Assembly: GCA_028687755.1 (NCBI GenBank)
Contig: JAQTZL010000012.1
Coordinates: 1-64,000 of the forward strand
Origin: Candidatus Nanopelagicales bacterium
Lineage (GTDB): Bacteria > Actinomycetota > Actinomycetes > S36-B12
DNA length: 64,000 nucleotides
Direction of reading: 5' to 3'
The notes under the pieces are model-generated. The model saw nothing but the letters and a program-made list of their open reading frames with translations, was not told where the DNA came from and did not search any database. How positions within the stretch are numbered: position 1 is the first letter of the stretch; each line of letters opens with the position of its first letter. Below, one piece after another: positions 15,645 to 25,516 of the stretch. A program made the position numbers and the translations under genes.

Positions 15645-16982
15645 CTACGCGCCGACGTAATGCTTATCGATTGCAGAAAGTGCGGAATCAAGGCGAACCA
15701 GTGCCTCGTTCATTTCATCAACTGTAATCGTGCACGGTGGCACCACATGGATGCGGTTGTAATTAGTGAATGGTAATAAACCGTTCTTCTTGCATTCACT
15801 TACAAACTCGTTCATTGCAGGAGACGAGCCGCCGTAAGGAGCCAGTGGATCCTTGGTTGCACGATCAGTGACGAGTTCAACAGCCCAGAACACGCCAAGG
15901 CCACGCACTTCGCCAATAACAGGATGCTTTTCCTGCAACTCGCGCAGACCCGGGCCAAGAACTGTTTCGCCAATCATCGCTGCGTTTTCCACAATGCCTT
16001 CTTCGCGCATTGCGTCAAGCGTCGCGACGATCGATGCTGCAGCAAGCGGATGCCCTGAGTAGGTAAGACCACCAGGGAAGACTTGATTGTCGAAGGTTGC
16101 TGCAATCTCATCAGAGATCACGACACCACCAACAGGCACATATCCCGAGTTCACTCCCTTTGCGAAAGTGATCAAGTCTGGTTGCGCTTTGAAATGATCA
16201 AAGGCGAACCACTTGCCTGTACGACCAAACCCGCACATCACTTCATCAGCAATCCATACGATTCCGTAGCGATTGCAGAGTTCACGCACACCTTCGAGAT
16301 ACCCAGGTGGTGGAACCAGGATCCCTGCGGTGCCAACCACTGTCTCCATCAAAATTGCAGCGATCGTTCCCGGGCCTTCAAATTGAATGACCTGCTCAAG
16401 ATGAGCTAGTGCGCGCTCTGATTCATCTTCAGGTGTAGTTGCCCAAAAGCTTGAGCGGTAGAGATACGGGCCGAAGAAATGAACGTGGGCATCCGCATAC
16501 TCATTAGGCCAACGTCGTGGGTCACCCGTTGAGGCAATCGCTGCACCAGTGTTGCCGTGGTACGAACGATAAAACGAGAGCACCTTGCGCTTACCCGTGT
16601 GAATCCGAGCCATGCGGATCGCATTCTCGACAGCGTCCGCGCCACCATTCGTGAAGAAAACTTTATTGAGATGTGCAGGTGCTAGCGAGGTGATGCGCTG
16701 GGCAGCTTCGCCCCGCTTGTCATTTGCGTGATTCGGGCTAATGGTGGAAAGAACTGAAGCCTGATCTGCGATGGCCTGAACAACCTTCGGATGCTGATGG
16801 CCAATATTTACGTTGACGAGCTGAGATGAAATATCCAAGAAGCGGTTACCGTCGTAATCCCAGACCCAACAGCCTTCCGCACCCTCAATGGTCAGTGGTG
16901 CGAGCGTTGACTGAGCGCTCCATGAATGAAATACGTGCGCACGATCAAGATCGTAGACGCGCTTACCCTCTTGCGAATTCAC
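15645..16982 (-). CDS. Class III aminotransferase (omega-amino acid:pyruvate/taurine type)
   Basis: A 445-residue PLP enzyme of aminotransferase class III. The Schiff-base lysine is predicted at Lys275 in ITFAKGVNSGYVPVGG, the pyridine-nitrogen Asp at 246 (WIADEVMCGFGRTG), and the phosphate loop is TNGGADAVENA near 111. The HANDKRGEAA and RSYHGNTGA segments resemble beta-alanine/taurine-pyruvate aminotransferases, but the amino donor cannot be set from sequence. It lies between purA (37 nt upstream) and purD (24 nt downstream), so it is probably co-transcribed with purine genes, an unexplained placement. Confidence 0.85.
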   Translation of the reverse strand: MNSQEGKRVYDLDRAHVFHSWSAQSTLAPLTIEGAEGCWVWDYDGNRFLDISSQLVNVNIGHQHPKVVQAIADQASVLSTISPNHANDKRGEAAQRITSLAPAHLNKVFFTNGGADAVENAIRMARIHTGKRKVLSFYRSYHGNTGAAIASTGDPRRWPNEYADAHVHFFGPYLYRSSFWATTPEDESERALAHLEQVIQFEGPGTIAAILMETVVGTAGILVPPPGYLEGVRELCNRYGIVWIADEVMCGFGRTGKWFAFDHFKAQPDLITFAKGVNSGYVPVGGVVISDEIAATFDNQVFPGGLTYSGHPLAAASIVATLDAMREEGIVENAAMIGETVLGPGLRELQEKHPVIGEVRGLGVFWAVELVTDRATKDPLAPYGGSSPAMNEFVSECKKNGLLPFTNYNRIHVVPPCTITVDEMNEALVRLDSALSAIDKHYVGA

Positions 16983-17019
16983 AGTTGTTCAACTCCTTCC
17001 AACTGCAGCAGATGCGAGG

Positions 17020-18360
<1,341 letters not shown>

Positions 18361-18368
18361 TCACGAAT

Positions 18369-19373
18369 TTAGGATCTCGACCAAGTTGCGAGTGCCAATC
18401 CAAGAGCGTGACCTGACTTCCAGGCAGCTTCAACCTTTGGCCCGCCAGCCCATGAATCTCCAGCAAAGCCAATGTGGGTGCCTTCATCGAAGGAACACAG
18501 TTCCTCTCTGGCCGTGGTCGGCTTGGCAAAGGTCCAACGCATTGCCGATGACCACTGCGGATGTTCAGTCAATCCAAGAATCGGTAAAAGTGCATCCAGT
18601 GCTTGAGGAATGACTCCTGCTGGATCCGTGAGGTAATGCGCTGCAAGGTCTGGATGAACGTGCGCAACCACCACAGGATCTTGATTGCCACGACGATGGC
18701 CGTCATTCGCGATCCAAGTCAGAACTGGATGATCATTCACAAAAATTCCATCAAACTTTGGCAATGTTCCTTGCTCAAAAACAGCTGTCACTGCAATGAC
18801 GGCTTCCCATTCAATTTGGTTGAGAAGTTCATGGGTCTCAATGAGTTCAGCATCGATGAACTGAGTTGCCTGCGGATCAGGCACGCATACTGCGACAGCG
18901 CTGAAAGACTCACCATCAACGAGAACGTGATCGCCTTCAACAGTAATAGACGCAACTTGCGTTGATGACTGAATCTGTTCATCTGAAATGACTTCCGCCT
19001 GATGTTCAATAATCGAGCGAAGGCCGTTGGTTGCTGAATAACGCATTGGCCCCGTGCGAATGCCACTGATGCCTGCTGGTGTTGCTACATGGAACGTGTC
19101 TGTCCATTCCCGTGCAATGTCCGCATCAATCCATGAATTTACGACAGACGCGAAATCAGGATCCTGCACAGTGAAGTACGAAGCACCGATATCCGTAATG
19201 TGACCGTCAAAAGCGGTTCCCGATTCACGGATGCGACGACTTGCCATGCGGCCACCAACAACGCGTCCGCGATCAATGATGCGAAATGGAATGTTGTGAT
19301 GATGCAGCACTCGTGCGCATGCAATGCCACTCATGCCTGCACCGATGACAGCAATCGGTAATTGATTAGTCAC
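18369..19373 (-). CDS. FAD-dependent amine oxidase-like (renalase-type) oxidoreductase
   Basis: About 334 residues from GTG 19373, or 342 from an ATG at 19397; both overlap the end of the DUF3151 gene. The N-terminus has the dinucleotide fold IAVIGAGMSGIACARVLHHH, followed by RGRVVGGRMASRR and ITDIGASYFTVQDPDF. The C-terminus has the FAD-contact motif IGFAGDSWAGGPKVEAAW. This order matches the bacterial renalase/NAD(P)-binding amine-oxidase group. Substrate is unknown; renalases repair isomeric NAD(P)H, but that activity is only a possibility here. Confidence 0.8.
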   Translation of the reverse strand: MTNQLPIAVIGAGMSGIACARVLHHHNIPFRIIDRGRVVGGRMASRRIRESGTAFDGHITDIGASYFTVQDPDFASVVNSWIDADIAREWTDTFHVATPAGISGIRTGPMRYSATNGLRSIIEHQAEVISDEQIQSSTQVASITVEGDHVLVDGESFSAVAVCVPDPQATQFIDAELIETHELLNQIEWEAVIAVTAVFEQGTLPKFDGIFVNDHPVLTWIANDGHRRGNQDPVVVAHVHPDLAAHYLTDPAGVIPQALDALLPILGLTEHPQWSSAMRWTFAKPTTAREELCSFDEGTHIGFAGDSWAGGPKVEAAWKSGHALGLALATWSRS

Positions 19374-19773
19374 GAGGAATGCTCGGGTCGCAATCAATCA
19401 AGAACGCCTCAATGCGCACTGACTCTTCGGTTTCATTGATCGCCGCAGCTGCGCGACCGAGCGCCTTCAAGCAGCGCAGGAAGCCTTGGTTGCCTTCGTG
19501 GCTCCATGGCACGGGGCCATGACCCTTCCAGCCATTGCGCCGCAAGGCATCCAAACCACGGTGATAGCCAACTCGGGCAAATGCGTAAGACTCGATCACT
19601 CGCCCATACGCCCACGCTTCATCACTCATTGCAGCCCAAGCAAGCGAACTGGAAGGGAATAGCGCCGCAACGGTTTCATGGGTATCACCTGCAGCAAATG
19701 CAGCAACCACCTCGGTGTCTAGTGGAAGCAGGGTTGGGGGTGGTCCGCCCAGAAGGTCTTTGCCGATGTCCAT
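19366..19773 (-). CDS. DUF3151 family protein
   Basis: A 135-residue protein carrying the family hallmarks LLGGPPPTLLP at residues 8-18, GYHRGLDALRRNGWKGHGPVP around 74-94 and HEGNQGFLRCLKALGRAA. The family is restricted to actinobacteria, usually lies near fba or purA as here, and has no known function. It is predicted soluble and cytoplasmic. The first gene of the DUF3151-oxidoreductase-purA-aminotransferase-purD run, it overlaps the oxidoreductase start. Confidence 0.88.
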   Translation of the reverse strand: MDIGKDLLGGPPPTLLPLDTEVVAAFAAGDTHETVAALFPSSSLAWAAMSDEAWAYGRVIESYAFARVGYHRGLDALRRNGWKGHGPVPWSHEGNQGFLRCLKALGRAAAAINETEESVRIEAFLIDCDPSIPRD

Positions 19774-19806
19774 TTGCTTAGAGTGCCACTGCCCTCACAA
19801 ATGGAA

Positions 19807-19833
19807 AATGCCGGGTGCATCGCACCCGGCATT
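19807..19833 (-). terminator. Intrinsic terminator of fbaA
   Basis: A 12-bp stem AATGCCGGGTGC / GCACCCGGCATT with a 3-nt loop lies 15 nt after the fbaA stop. On the minus strand it ends in TTTTCC. It separates fbaA from the DUF3151-purA unit. Confidence 0.8.
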
Positions 19834-19847
19834 CCCAAGATTTCTTA

Positions 19848-20870
19848 TTACTTAATTGCAGTACCCGTTGAGCGAAGATCTTCGCAACCTTGGGTTACAC
19901 GCGCTGCCATGCTGGCTTCTGCCAACTTGCCGTAGGCGCGAGGGTCGTACTGCTTCTTGTTGCCAACTTCGCCGTCAATCTTCAAGACACCGTCGTAGTT
20001 CTTGAACATGTGATCAGCGATTGGGCGGGTGAAGGCGTACTGGGTGTCGGTGTCGATGTTCATTTTGACAACGCCGTAGTCGAGTGCTTCACGAATTTCG
20101 CTCAGGAGCGAACCTGAACCACCATGGAAGACAAGATCAAATGGCTTGTCGACGCCGTACTTCGCACCAACAGCCTTTTGAATGTCATCAAGAATGTGCG
20201 GGGTCAACACAACGTTGCCTGGCTTGTAGACACCGTGAACGTTGCCAAAGGTTGCAGCAACCATGTAGCGACCGCGCTCACCAAGACCCAGTGCTGCTGC
20301 AGTTGCAAGGCCGTCTTCTTCAGTTGAGAAAAGCTTTGCATCGTGGCTTGCTTCTACGCCGTCTTCTTCGCCACCGACAACGCCGATTTCAATTTCAAGA
20401 ATGATGTTTGCTGCATGGCAAGCATCAAGCAGACGCTGCGAGATCTCCATGTTCTGCGCAAGCGGCACTGCCGAGCCATCCCACATGTGCGACTGGAACA
20501 ACGGCTCGAGACCTTTGTTCACACGCTCTTGCGAGATTGCAATGAGTGGCTCCATGAAGCTGCCGAGCTTGTCGATTGGGCAGTGGTCAGTGTGAAGGGC
20601 GAAGTTCACGTTGTAACTCTTTGCAATTGAGTGAGCGAACTCAGCGAGTGCTGCAGCGCCCGCAACCATGTCCTTGACGCCTTGGCCCGATGCAAATTCT
20701 GCGCCACCCCATGAAACCTGGATGATGCCGTCACTCTCGGCTTCAGCAAAGCCGCGCATTGCAGCAACGATGGTCTGCGATGAGGTGCAGTTGATTGCTG
20801 GGTAAGCAAACTTGCCGGCCTTTGCTCGGTCGAGCATTTGGGCATAAACCTCTGGGGATGCGATTGGCAT
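19848..20870 (-). CDS. fbaA: Class II fructose-bisphosphate aldolase
   Basis: This enzyme splits fructose 1,6-bisphosphate to triose phosphates in glycolysis and runs in reverse for gluconeogenesis. The 340-residue protein is of the zinc-dependent class IIA type. Visible sites are ALHTDHCP near residue 95 (catalytic Asp and a zinc His), LEIEIGVVGGEEDGV near 157, TFGNVHGVYKPGN near 209, the FHGGSGS phosphate loop near 249, and NIDTDTQYA near 275. It is monocistronic: a promoter-like pair and AGGAG lie upstream and a terminator downstream. Confidence 0.96.
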   Translation of the reverse strand: MPIASPEVYAQMLDRAKAGKFAYPAINCTSSQTIVAAMRGFAEAESDGIIQVSWGGAEFASGQGVKDMVAGAAALAEFAHSIAKSYNVNFALHTDHCPIDKLGSFMEPLIAISQERVNKGLEPLFQSHMWDGSAVPLAQNMEISQRLLDACHAANIILEIEIGVVGGEEDGVEASHDAKLFSTEEDGLATAAALGLGERGRYMVAATFGNVHGVYKPGNVVLTPHILDDIQKAVGAKYGVDKPFDLVFHGGSGSLLSEIREALDYGVVKMNIDTDTQYAFTRPIADHMFKNYDGVLKIDGEVGNKKQYDPRAYGKLAEASMAARVTQGCEDLRSTGTAIK

Positions 20871-20901
20871 AACTCACTCCTAGATCGGTAGTAGTGAGCA
20901 C

Positions 20902-20930
20902 ATCCTTCCACTCCCTGTAAGCGTTTTCAA
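20902..20930 (-). promoter_or_regulatory. Predicted promoter of fbaA
   Basis: On the minus strand TTGAAA (20930-20925) is separated by 17 nt from AAGGAT (20907-20902). The start of transcription would fall 25-30 nt before the fbaA ATG, with AGGAG just upstream of the start codon. This is the best promoter-like match in the 90-nt gap. Confidence 0.45.
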
Positions 20931-20960
20931 GATCGGGCTCTTGCGTGTCCTATATATACG

Positions 20961-22178
20961 TTATGCGCGAAGTTTTCTTACGGAAGGGGCAGCAAGTGAC
21001 GCAGCAATTGCCAAGAACGCGACTGCTGCCGCGATCAAGAATGCACCTTGTAACCCGATGGCTGCAGCAAGCGGCCCAGCGAGCGCTAATCCAAGCGGCC
21101 CAAGCATGAGCGAGCCCATCGCGTCATATGCACTCACCCGCGAAAGTGACTCACGTGGAATGTGCGTCTGTAATGCGGTGAACCACAAGACGCCGAGAGA
21201 TTCATAGGCGATGCCAAGTGCCAATGCAGCTAGCGCGATCAGCCATAACGGCAGAGCTAATGACAAGAACACGAGTAGCACTGGGAGTGCGAATGTCAGT
21301 GACATGGCGAACACCATTGGGCGCTTCACCTGAAGTTTCGAAACCATGAAAGCGCCAAGCAGAAGGCCAAGGGACTCACAGGCAAGTACCACCGACCAGC
21401 CGGCGGCTCCACCGTAATGATCAATAGCAAGTACCGGCCCAAGCACTTCAAGTGCACCACGTCCAGCGAGTAACACCACTGAAAACGCAGCAACAATCAC
21501 CACTACCCAGCGATATGAAACGAACACCCGCCAACCTTCTGCGAGATCACCCATCATCGATTCCCCTGAATCATGTGGTTTTGCAATATGTCTGATCGTG
21601 AAGATCAGCCACGCAGAAATCAGGAAACTCGAAGCATCAATCGCTATTGCTAGACCAGGCCCGAATAGCGCAACGAGAATGCCACCAAGTGCGCTTCCCA
21701 AAATGAGCCCGCCATTGGAGGCAATGCTCAAATATGCATTGGCTGGCTGAAGAAATTCATCTTCGACAGCATCAGGGACCATGCCTGCATACGCAGGCCA
21801 CCACAATCCATTGAGGCATCCTGCAATGGCACCAAGTAGCGCCAGCCAGAACACAGTGGCGCTATCGGTGAGAAACAACACCGCAATAGTCATCACCACT
21901 ACGCCAAGCACGGTGTCACTCAATGCAATCACTTTTGCTCGACCTAAACGATCCGCGATTACTCCACCAAAGGGTAGAACCAAAATCAATGGAATGGCTT
22001 GCGCTGCTAACACAATGCTGAGCGAAGTGGCATCGGTTCCTGGGATTGCAAGAACTCCAAAGGCCAAAGCAATAGGCGCGATGCCGTTTCCGAGATTGCT
22101 AATAAAGCGTGAGATAAATATGCGGCGATACGTACGAATTCTAAGGACCGAATTGCTTGGTATCAGTCGCGCAAACAT
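20961..22178 (-). CDS. MFS transporter, EntS/MFS_3 type
   Basis: A 405-residue, twelve-helix membrane transporter. The N-terminal half has the MFS motif GGVIADRLGRAKVIALSD between helices 2 and 3, and NGLWWPAYAGMVPDAVEDEFL, typical of the EntS-like MFS_3 group (siderophore or drug exporters). The substrate is unknown. It ends divergently-spaced 90 nt from fbaA and starts 3 nt after the stop of the upstream TrmH-family gene, so those two are co-transcribed. Confidence 0.83.
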   Translation of the reverse strand: MFARLIPSNSVLRIRTYRRIFISRFISNLGNGIAPIALAFGVLAIPGTDATSLSIVLAAQAIPLILVLPFGGVIADRLGRAKVIALSDTVLGVVVMTIAVLFLTDSATVFWLALLGAIAGCLNGLWWPAYAGMVPDAVEDEFLQPANAYLSIASNGGLILGSALGGILVALFGPGLAIAIDASSFLISAWLIFTIRHIAKPHDSGESMMGDLAEGWRVFVSYRWVVVIVAAFSVVLLAGRGALEVLGPVLAIDHYGGAAGWSVVLACESLGLLLGAFMVSKLQVKRPMVFAMSLTFALPVLLVFLSLALPLWLIALAALALGIAYESLGVLWFTALQTHIPRESLSRVSAYDAMGSLMLGPLGLALAGPLAAAIGLQGAFLIAAAVAFLAIAASLAAPSVRKLRA

Positions 22179-22181
22179 GAT

Positions 22182-22802
22182 TTATGCCAGTGGCCAATTA
22201 TGTTGACGGATCCAAGCATGCATCGCAATAGCCGCAGCGGCTCCAACATTGATAGAGCGCGTTGATCCATATTGACTGATGGCGAAAAGTCCGTCGCACG
22301 CTTCACGTGCTCCCTCGGAAAGCCCAGTCCCTTCTTGCCCAAAAAGAAGAATGCAATCTTTCGGAAGCTGTGCTGTTTCCAGCGGTACCGAACCTTCTAC
22401 ATTGTCAAGACCAAGAATCGGTAAACCTTTTGACTTTGCCCACGCATGAAATTCCTCAGGAGTTTCGTGGTGACGAATGTGTTGATAGCGATCAGTCACC
22501 ATCGCTCCACGACGATTCCAGCGCTTCTTACCGATGATGTGGATTTCCTGAGCAAGAAATGCGTTCGCCGTGCGCACGATCGAACCGATATTGAAATCAT
22601 GTTCAAGGTTTTCGATGGCGACATGAAAGCCATGACGTCGCGTATCAAGTTCGGCAACGATGGCATCCATGCGCCAATAGCGGAATTCATCCACCACATT
22701 GCGGCGATCGCCCTGTTCAAGGAGTGCAGAATCAAAATGATCATCCGTTGGCCACGGCAAAGGATGTGGGCCAACTCCTACCGAGATGTCATGGGGATCC
22801 AC
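22182..22802 (-). CDS. TrmH/SpoU family RNA 2'-O-methyltransferase
   Basis: A SPOUT-class methyltransferase of about 206 residues. The knot region is clear: FNIGSIVRTANAFLAQEIHII, then LLFGQEGTGLSEGARE, then the SAM-binding end YGSTRSINVGAAAAIAMHAW. HDFNIGSIVRT matches motif 1 of SpoU enzymes. RNA target is unknown. GTG 22802 is chosen because actinobacterial relatives begin just before the VGVGPHPLPWP segment; a TTG at 22874 would overlap the start of the divergent dedA gene by 49 nt and is less likely. Confidence 0.82.
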   Translation of the reverse strand: MDPHDISVGVGPHPLPWPTDDHFDSALLEQGDRRNVVDEFRYWRMDAIVAELDTRRHGFHVAIENLEHDFNIGSIVRTANAFLAQEIHIIGKKRWNRRGAMVTDRYQHIRHHETPEEFHAWAKSKGLPILGLDNVEGSVPLETAQLPKDCILLFGQEGTGLSEGAREACDGLFAISQYGSTRSINVGAAAAIAMHAWIRQHNWPLA

Positions 22803-22825
22803 GCACTCGACGATAGCCTGCAGGG

Positions 22826-23485
22826 GTGAATCTCGTGATGGCAGCCGCAGCGTCCGTACAAGCCCTTGGTCCAAGCTGGATGGATCCTCAACAGCTCATC
22901 AACAATCTTGGTGATGTGGCGTTCTGGGTAGTGCTCGCGATCATTTTTGCCGAATGCGGCATTCTTCTGGGCTTCTTCCTTCCAGGTGACTCACTTCTCT
23001 TCATCACTGGCCTATGTATTGCCAGCGGCATTATCAGCATGAACATCTGGGTTGCAGTGATCTTGCTAATCATCGTTGCGATCGTTGGCAACCTCACGGG
23101 TTATTGGATCGGCTACAAGGCAGGCCCAGCGCTTTTCAAGAAACCGGACTCAAAACTCTTCCGCAAGGAATACGTCGACAAGACACATACGTTCTTTGAG
23201 AAATACGGAGCACGAGCCATCATCCTGGCTCGCTTCGTCCCTATTGTGCGTACCTTCATTACCGCAGTTGCGGGAATTGGTCGCATGAACTTTCGTGAAT
23301 ACTTCATCTACAGCACGATCGGTGCGGTGTTGTGGGCTGGCCTGGTGACCATCGCAGGGTACTTCCTAGGAGACATAGACATCATCAAAAACAACATCGA
23401 AAAGGTGTTGATCTTGATTGTTCTTATCAGTGTGATTCCGATTGTGATCGAATTTATTCGTCACAAGCGGCAACACCGCGCTTAA
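22826..23485 (+). CDS. DedA family membrane protein
   Basis: A 219-residue DedA/SNARE-associated family protein with four to five hydrophobic segments. Typical motifs are FAECGILLGFFLPGDSLLF near residue 40, GYWIGYKAGPALF near 91, and the conserved FFEKYGARAIILARFVPIVRT followed by AGIGRMNFREYF near 122-155. DedA proteins act in lipid-carrier recycling (some flip undecaprenyl phosphate) and membrane homeostasis. Several starts are possible (GTG 22826, ATG 22838 or a later ATG). It converges with pyrE, 9 nt between stops. Confidence 0.88.
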   Translation: MNLVMAAAASVQALGPSWMDPQQLINNLGDVAFWVVLAIIFAECGILLGFFLPGDSLLFITGLCIASGIISMNIWVAVILLIIVAIVGNLTGYWIGYKAGPALFKKPDSKLFRKEYVDKTHTFFEKYGARAIILARFVPIVRTFITAVAGIGRMNFREYFIYSTIGAVLWAGLVTIAGYFLGDIDIIKNNIEKVLILIVLISVIPIVIEFIRHKRQHRA

Positions 23486-23500
23486 CGATTGTTGTTAAGC
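23480..23500. terminator. Weak bidirectional hairpin between dedA and pyrE
   Basis: The inverted repeat GCTTAAC-GATTGTT-GTTAAGC has 7-bp arms that contain both convergent TAA stop codons. No long T run follows on either side, so termination would be weak; the match could also reflect the paired stop codons. Confidence 0.35.
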
Positions 23501-24037
23501 AAGACCAAGGTCTGAAAGTGAATACGCAGCGCGGTATTCGTAGCCTGCATCAATAACCTTCGGACCTGCACCACGGTCAACAATCACTGCAACTGCGATC
23601 GTCTTTGCGCCAACTTCATCGAGCGCTTCCACTGCTGTCAGCACAGAACCACCAGTGGTCGATGTGTCTTCAACTGCAAGCACGTTTCTACCGGCAACAT
23701 CCGGGCCTTCAATGCGACGCTGCAAGCCGTGAGCCTTGCCTTCCTTGCGCACTACAAATGCATCAAGGACCTTGCCGTTGCGAGCTGCATCGTGAAGCAT
23801 CGCTGTGGCAACTGGATCCGCGCCGAGGGTCAGCCCGCCCACGGCGTCGTAGTTGAGATCAGCGGTGAGCTCATTCATCACGGCACCCACGAGAGGGGCG
23901 GCCTCGCCATCTAATGTGACGCGACGAAGGTCGACGTAATAGTCAGCCTCTTTGCCGCTCGAAAGGATGACCTTGCCGTGCACCACGGCACGTTCGATGA
24001 TCAACTGACGAAGTTTTTCCCAGGATTCTGAAGGCAC
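23495..24037 (-). CDS. pyrE: Orotate phosphoribosyltransferase
   Basis: PyrE adds orotate to PRPP to form OMP in pyrimidine synthesis. The 180-residue protein contains ILSSGKEADYYVDLRRVTL near residue 26, GGLTLGADPVATAML near 63 and the PRPP loop NVLAVEDTSTTGGSVLTAVE near 113. All are canonical for PyrE, and length is normal for the actinobacterial form. It starts at GTG 24037 with AGGA about 8 nt before; this ribosome-binding site lies within the first codons proposed for the divergent protease gene. Confidence 0.94.
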   Translation of the reverse strand: MPSESWEKLRQLIIERAVVHGKVILSSGKEADYYVDLRRVTLDGEAAPLVGAVMNELTADLNYDAVGGLTLGADPVATAMLHDAARNGKVLDAFVVRKEGKAHGLQRRIEGPDVAGRNVLAVEDTSTTGGSVLTAVEALDEVGAKTIAVAVIVDRGAGPKVIDAGYEYRAAYSLSDLGLA

Positions 24038-24039
24038 AG

Positions 24040-25500
24040 ATGAATCCTAGGGGAACCCTGCTACGTCCAAGTTTGGTGGAGACATACCGTAGGCAGGTGC
24101 GCAGGTTCCTCACCCTCTTCATCGCCCTTGCTATCGGAGTTGGCATAGCCGCTCCAGCCGGGGCTGTCGTGAATGGAGCGCCCTCAACCCCTGGCACCTT
24201 CGGCTTCCTTGTGGCGCTGCTTGATACACAACGCCTAGCCTCTCAAGGAGTCTTTCAATCCCAGTTTTGTGGCGGATCACTGACGACACCCACCACCGTG
24301 GTCACGGCTGCCCATTGCCTGGTTGATCAAAAATCAGGGGTTCGTGATTTGCCAACGAGTGTTGTCGTGGGATTTGGAAGATCACTCAATGACCCTTCGA
24401 TTCGCACTGTTGGGGTCTCACTCATCACTGTGCATCCGAACTACAACATCAGTAACGGTGATAACGATGTCGCTGTTTTGACTCTCACTTCACCTGTCAC
24501 CGATATATCGACGATTAAGCCAACTGCCGCAGAGGAAGCCTCCGTGCTTGAACAACCGGGAACGAAGGTCACGGTCGCCGGTTGGGGATCGATCAACTCC
24601 TTTGGCAATTCCTTTGCCGATGCGTTCCGCGTAGGTGAACTCACTCTTTTACCGGCGGGAGCCTGCGGTCAGGGTCAGAACACGTCACTCAATGGCATTA
24701 CCTTCTTGGCCTATCAACCAGGGGAGGCCAACTCTGCGGTGATGTTATGCGCGATCGGGGTCTCACCGACAGGGCGAATCATCGATAGTTGCAAGGGGGA
24801 CTCTGGAGGTCCGCTTGTTGCAGGTGACGGTGACGCTCAGCGCCTTATTGGTTTAGTGAGTTGGGGACTTAACTGTGCGACCCGTCATCCCGGTGTGTAC
24901 ACGAAACTTTCTGCGATGACTGATTTCCTCACGAGTACTGGCGCTTTAGGTATTTCAGCGCCACCACAACTCTCGCTTACCCCCCTCAACGAGCGGGTGC
25001 GAGTCACATTTCCAAAAAAATCTGAAAATGCAAACTTTGCCTCGTTTACTGCAACAGTTGTGGGCAGCACAACCCAACAGTGCTCAGCTGCTGCAACAAC
25101 CAACGGGCGTGCAGCATCATGCGACATCATTGGCCTTGCGAATGGAACCTCCTACGCAATAGCTGCGACAGGATCATCTGCAGCTGGAATGTCTGCAGCA
25201 AGTAACTCACTTACATCAACACCAATCGCGGTTCCCGATGCTGGACGTATCAAGAAGGCTCAAGTCTCAGGTCAGCGAGTAATCGTGAAAGCCACCAAAT
25301 CCGTAAGCACAACTCCAATTCTCGGAGAACGAGTTGCCTGTTTGCCCGTTAGCGGCGGTGCCGGTCGCAGTGCCAAGCTCATTGAAGGATCGGCGATAGT
25401 GAAAAGTCTCCAGGCAGGTGACTACACATGTGCCGTAATTGCGCGCAATGAACTTGGTTCGGCTCGAGGCCCTGAACGTCTCGTTCGTATCGGTGTGTAA
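24040..25500 (+). CDS. Secreted trypsin-like serine protease (S1) with a C-terminal Fn3-like region
   Basis: A 486-residue exported protease. The signal peptide (RRFLTLFIALAIGVGI, cleavage near APAGA-VV) is followed by a chymotrypsin-fold domain with the full triad: His92 (TAAHC), Asp143 (DNDVAVL) and Ser255 (GDSGGPL). From about residue 305 there is a fibronectin-III-like beta region and a second, less defined repeat, with no transmembrane anchor. ATG 24040 is only 2 nt from the divergent pyrE start, so GTG 24076 or GTG 24097 may be the real start. Substrate unknown; likely nutrient or surface processing. Confidence 0.87.
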   Translation: MNPRGTLLRPSLVETYRRQVRRFLTLFIALAIGVGIAAPAGAVVNGAPSTPGTFGFLVALLDTQRLASQGVFQSQFCGGSLTTPTTVVTAAHCLVDQKSGVRDLPTSVVVGFGRSLNDPSIRTVGVSLITVHPNYNISNGDNDVAVLTLTSPVTDISTIKPTAAEEASVLEQPGTKVTVAGWGSINSFGNSFADAFRVGELTLLPAGACGQGQNTSLNGITFLAYQPGEANSAVMLCAIGVSPTGRIIDSCKGDSGGPLVAGDGDAQRLIGLVSWGLNCATRHPGVYTKLSAMTDFLTSTGALGISAPPQLSLTPLNERVRVTFPKKSENANFASFTATVVGSTTQQCSAAATTNGRAASCDIIGLANGTSYAIAATGSSAAGMSAASNSLTSTPIAVPDAGRIKKAQVSGQRVIVKATKSVSTTPILGERVACLPVSGGAGRSAKLIEGSAIVKSLQAGDYTCAVIARNELGSARGPERLVRIGV

Positions 25501-25516
25501 CCGATAGCGTTTTGCA

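Noticed and set aside
22803-22874. N-terminal extension of the TrmH-family gene to TTG 22874
   Set aside because: It would overlap the divergent dedA start by 49 nt and has a TTG start, and relatives begin near the GTG at 22802.
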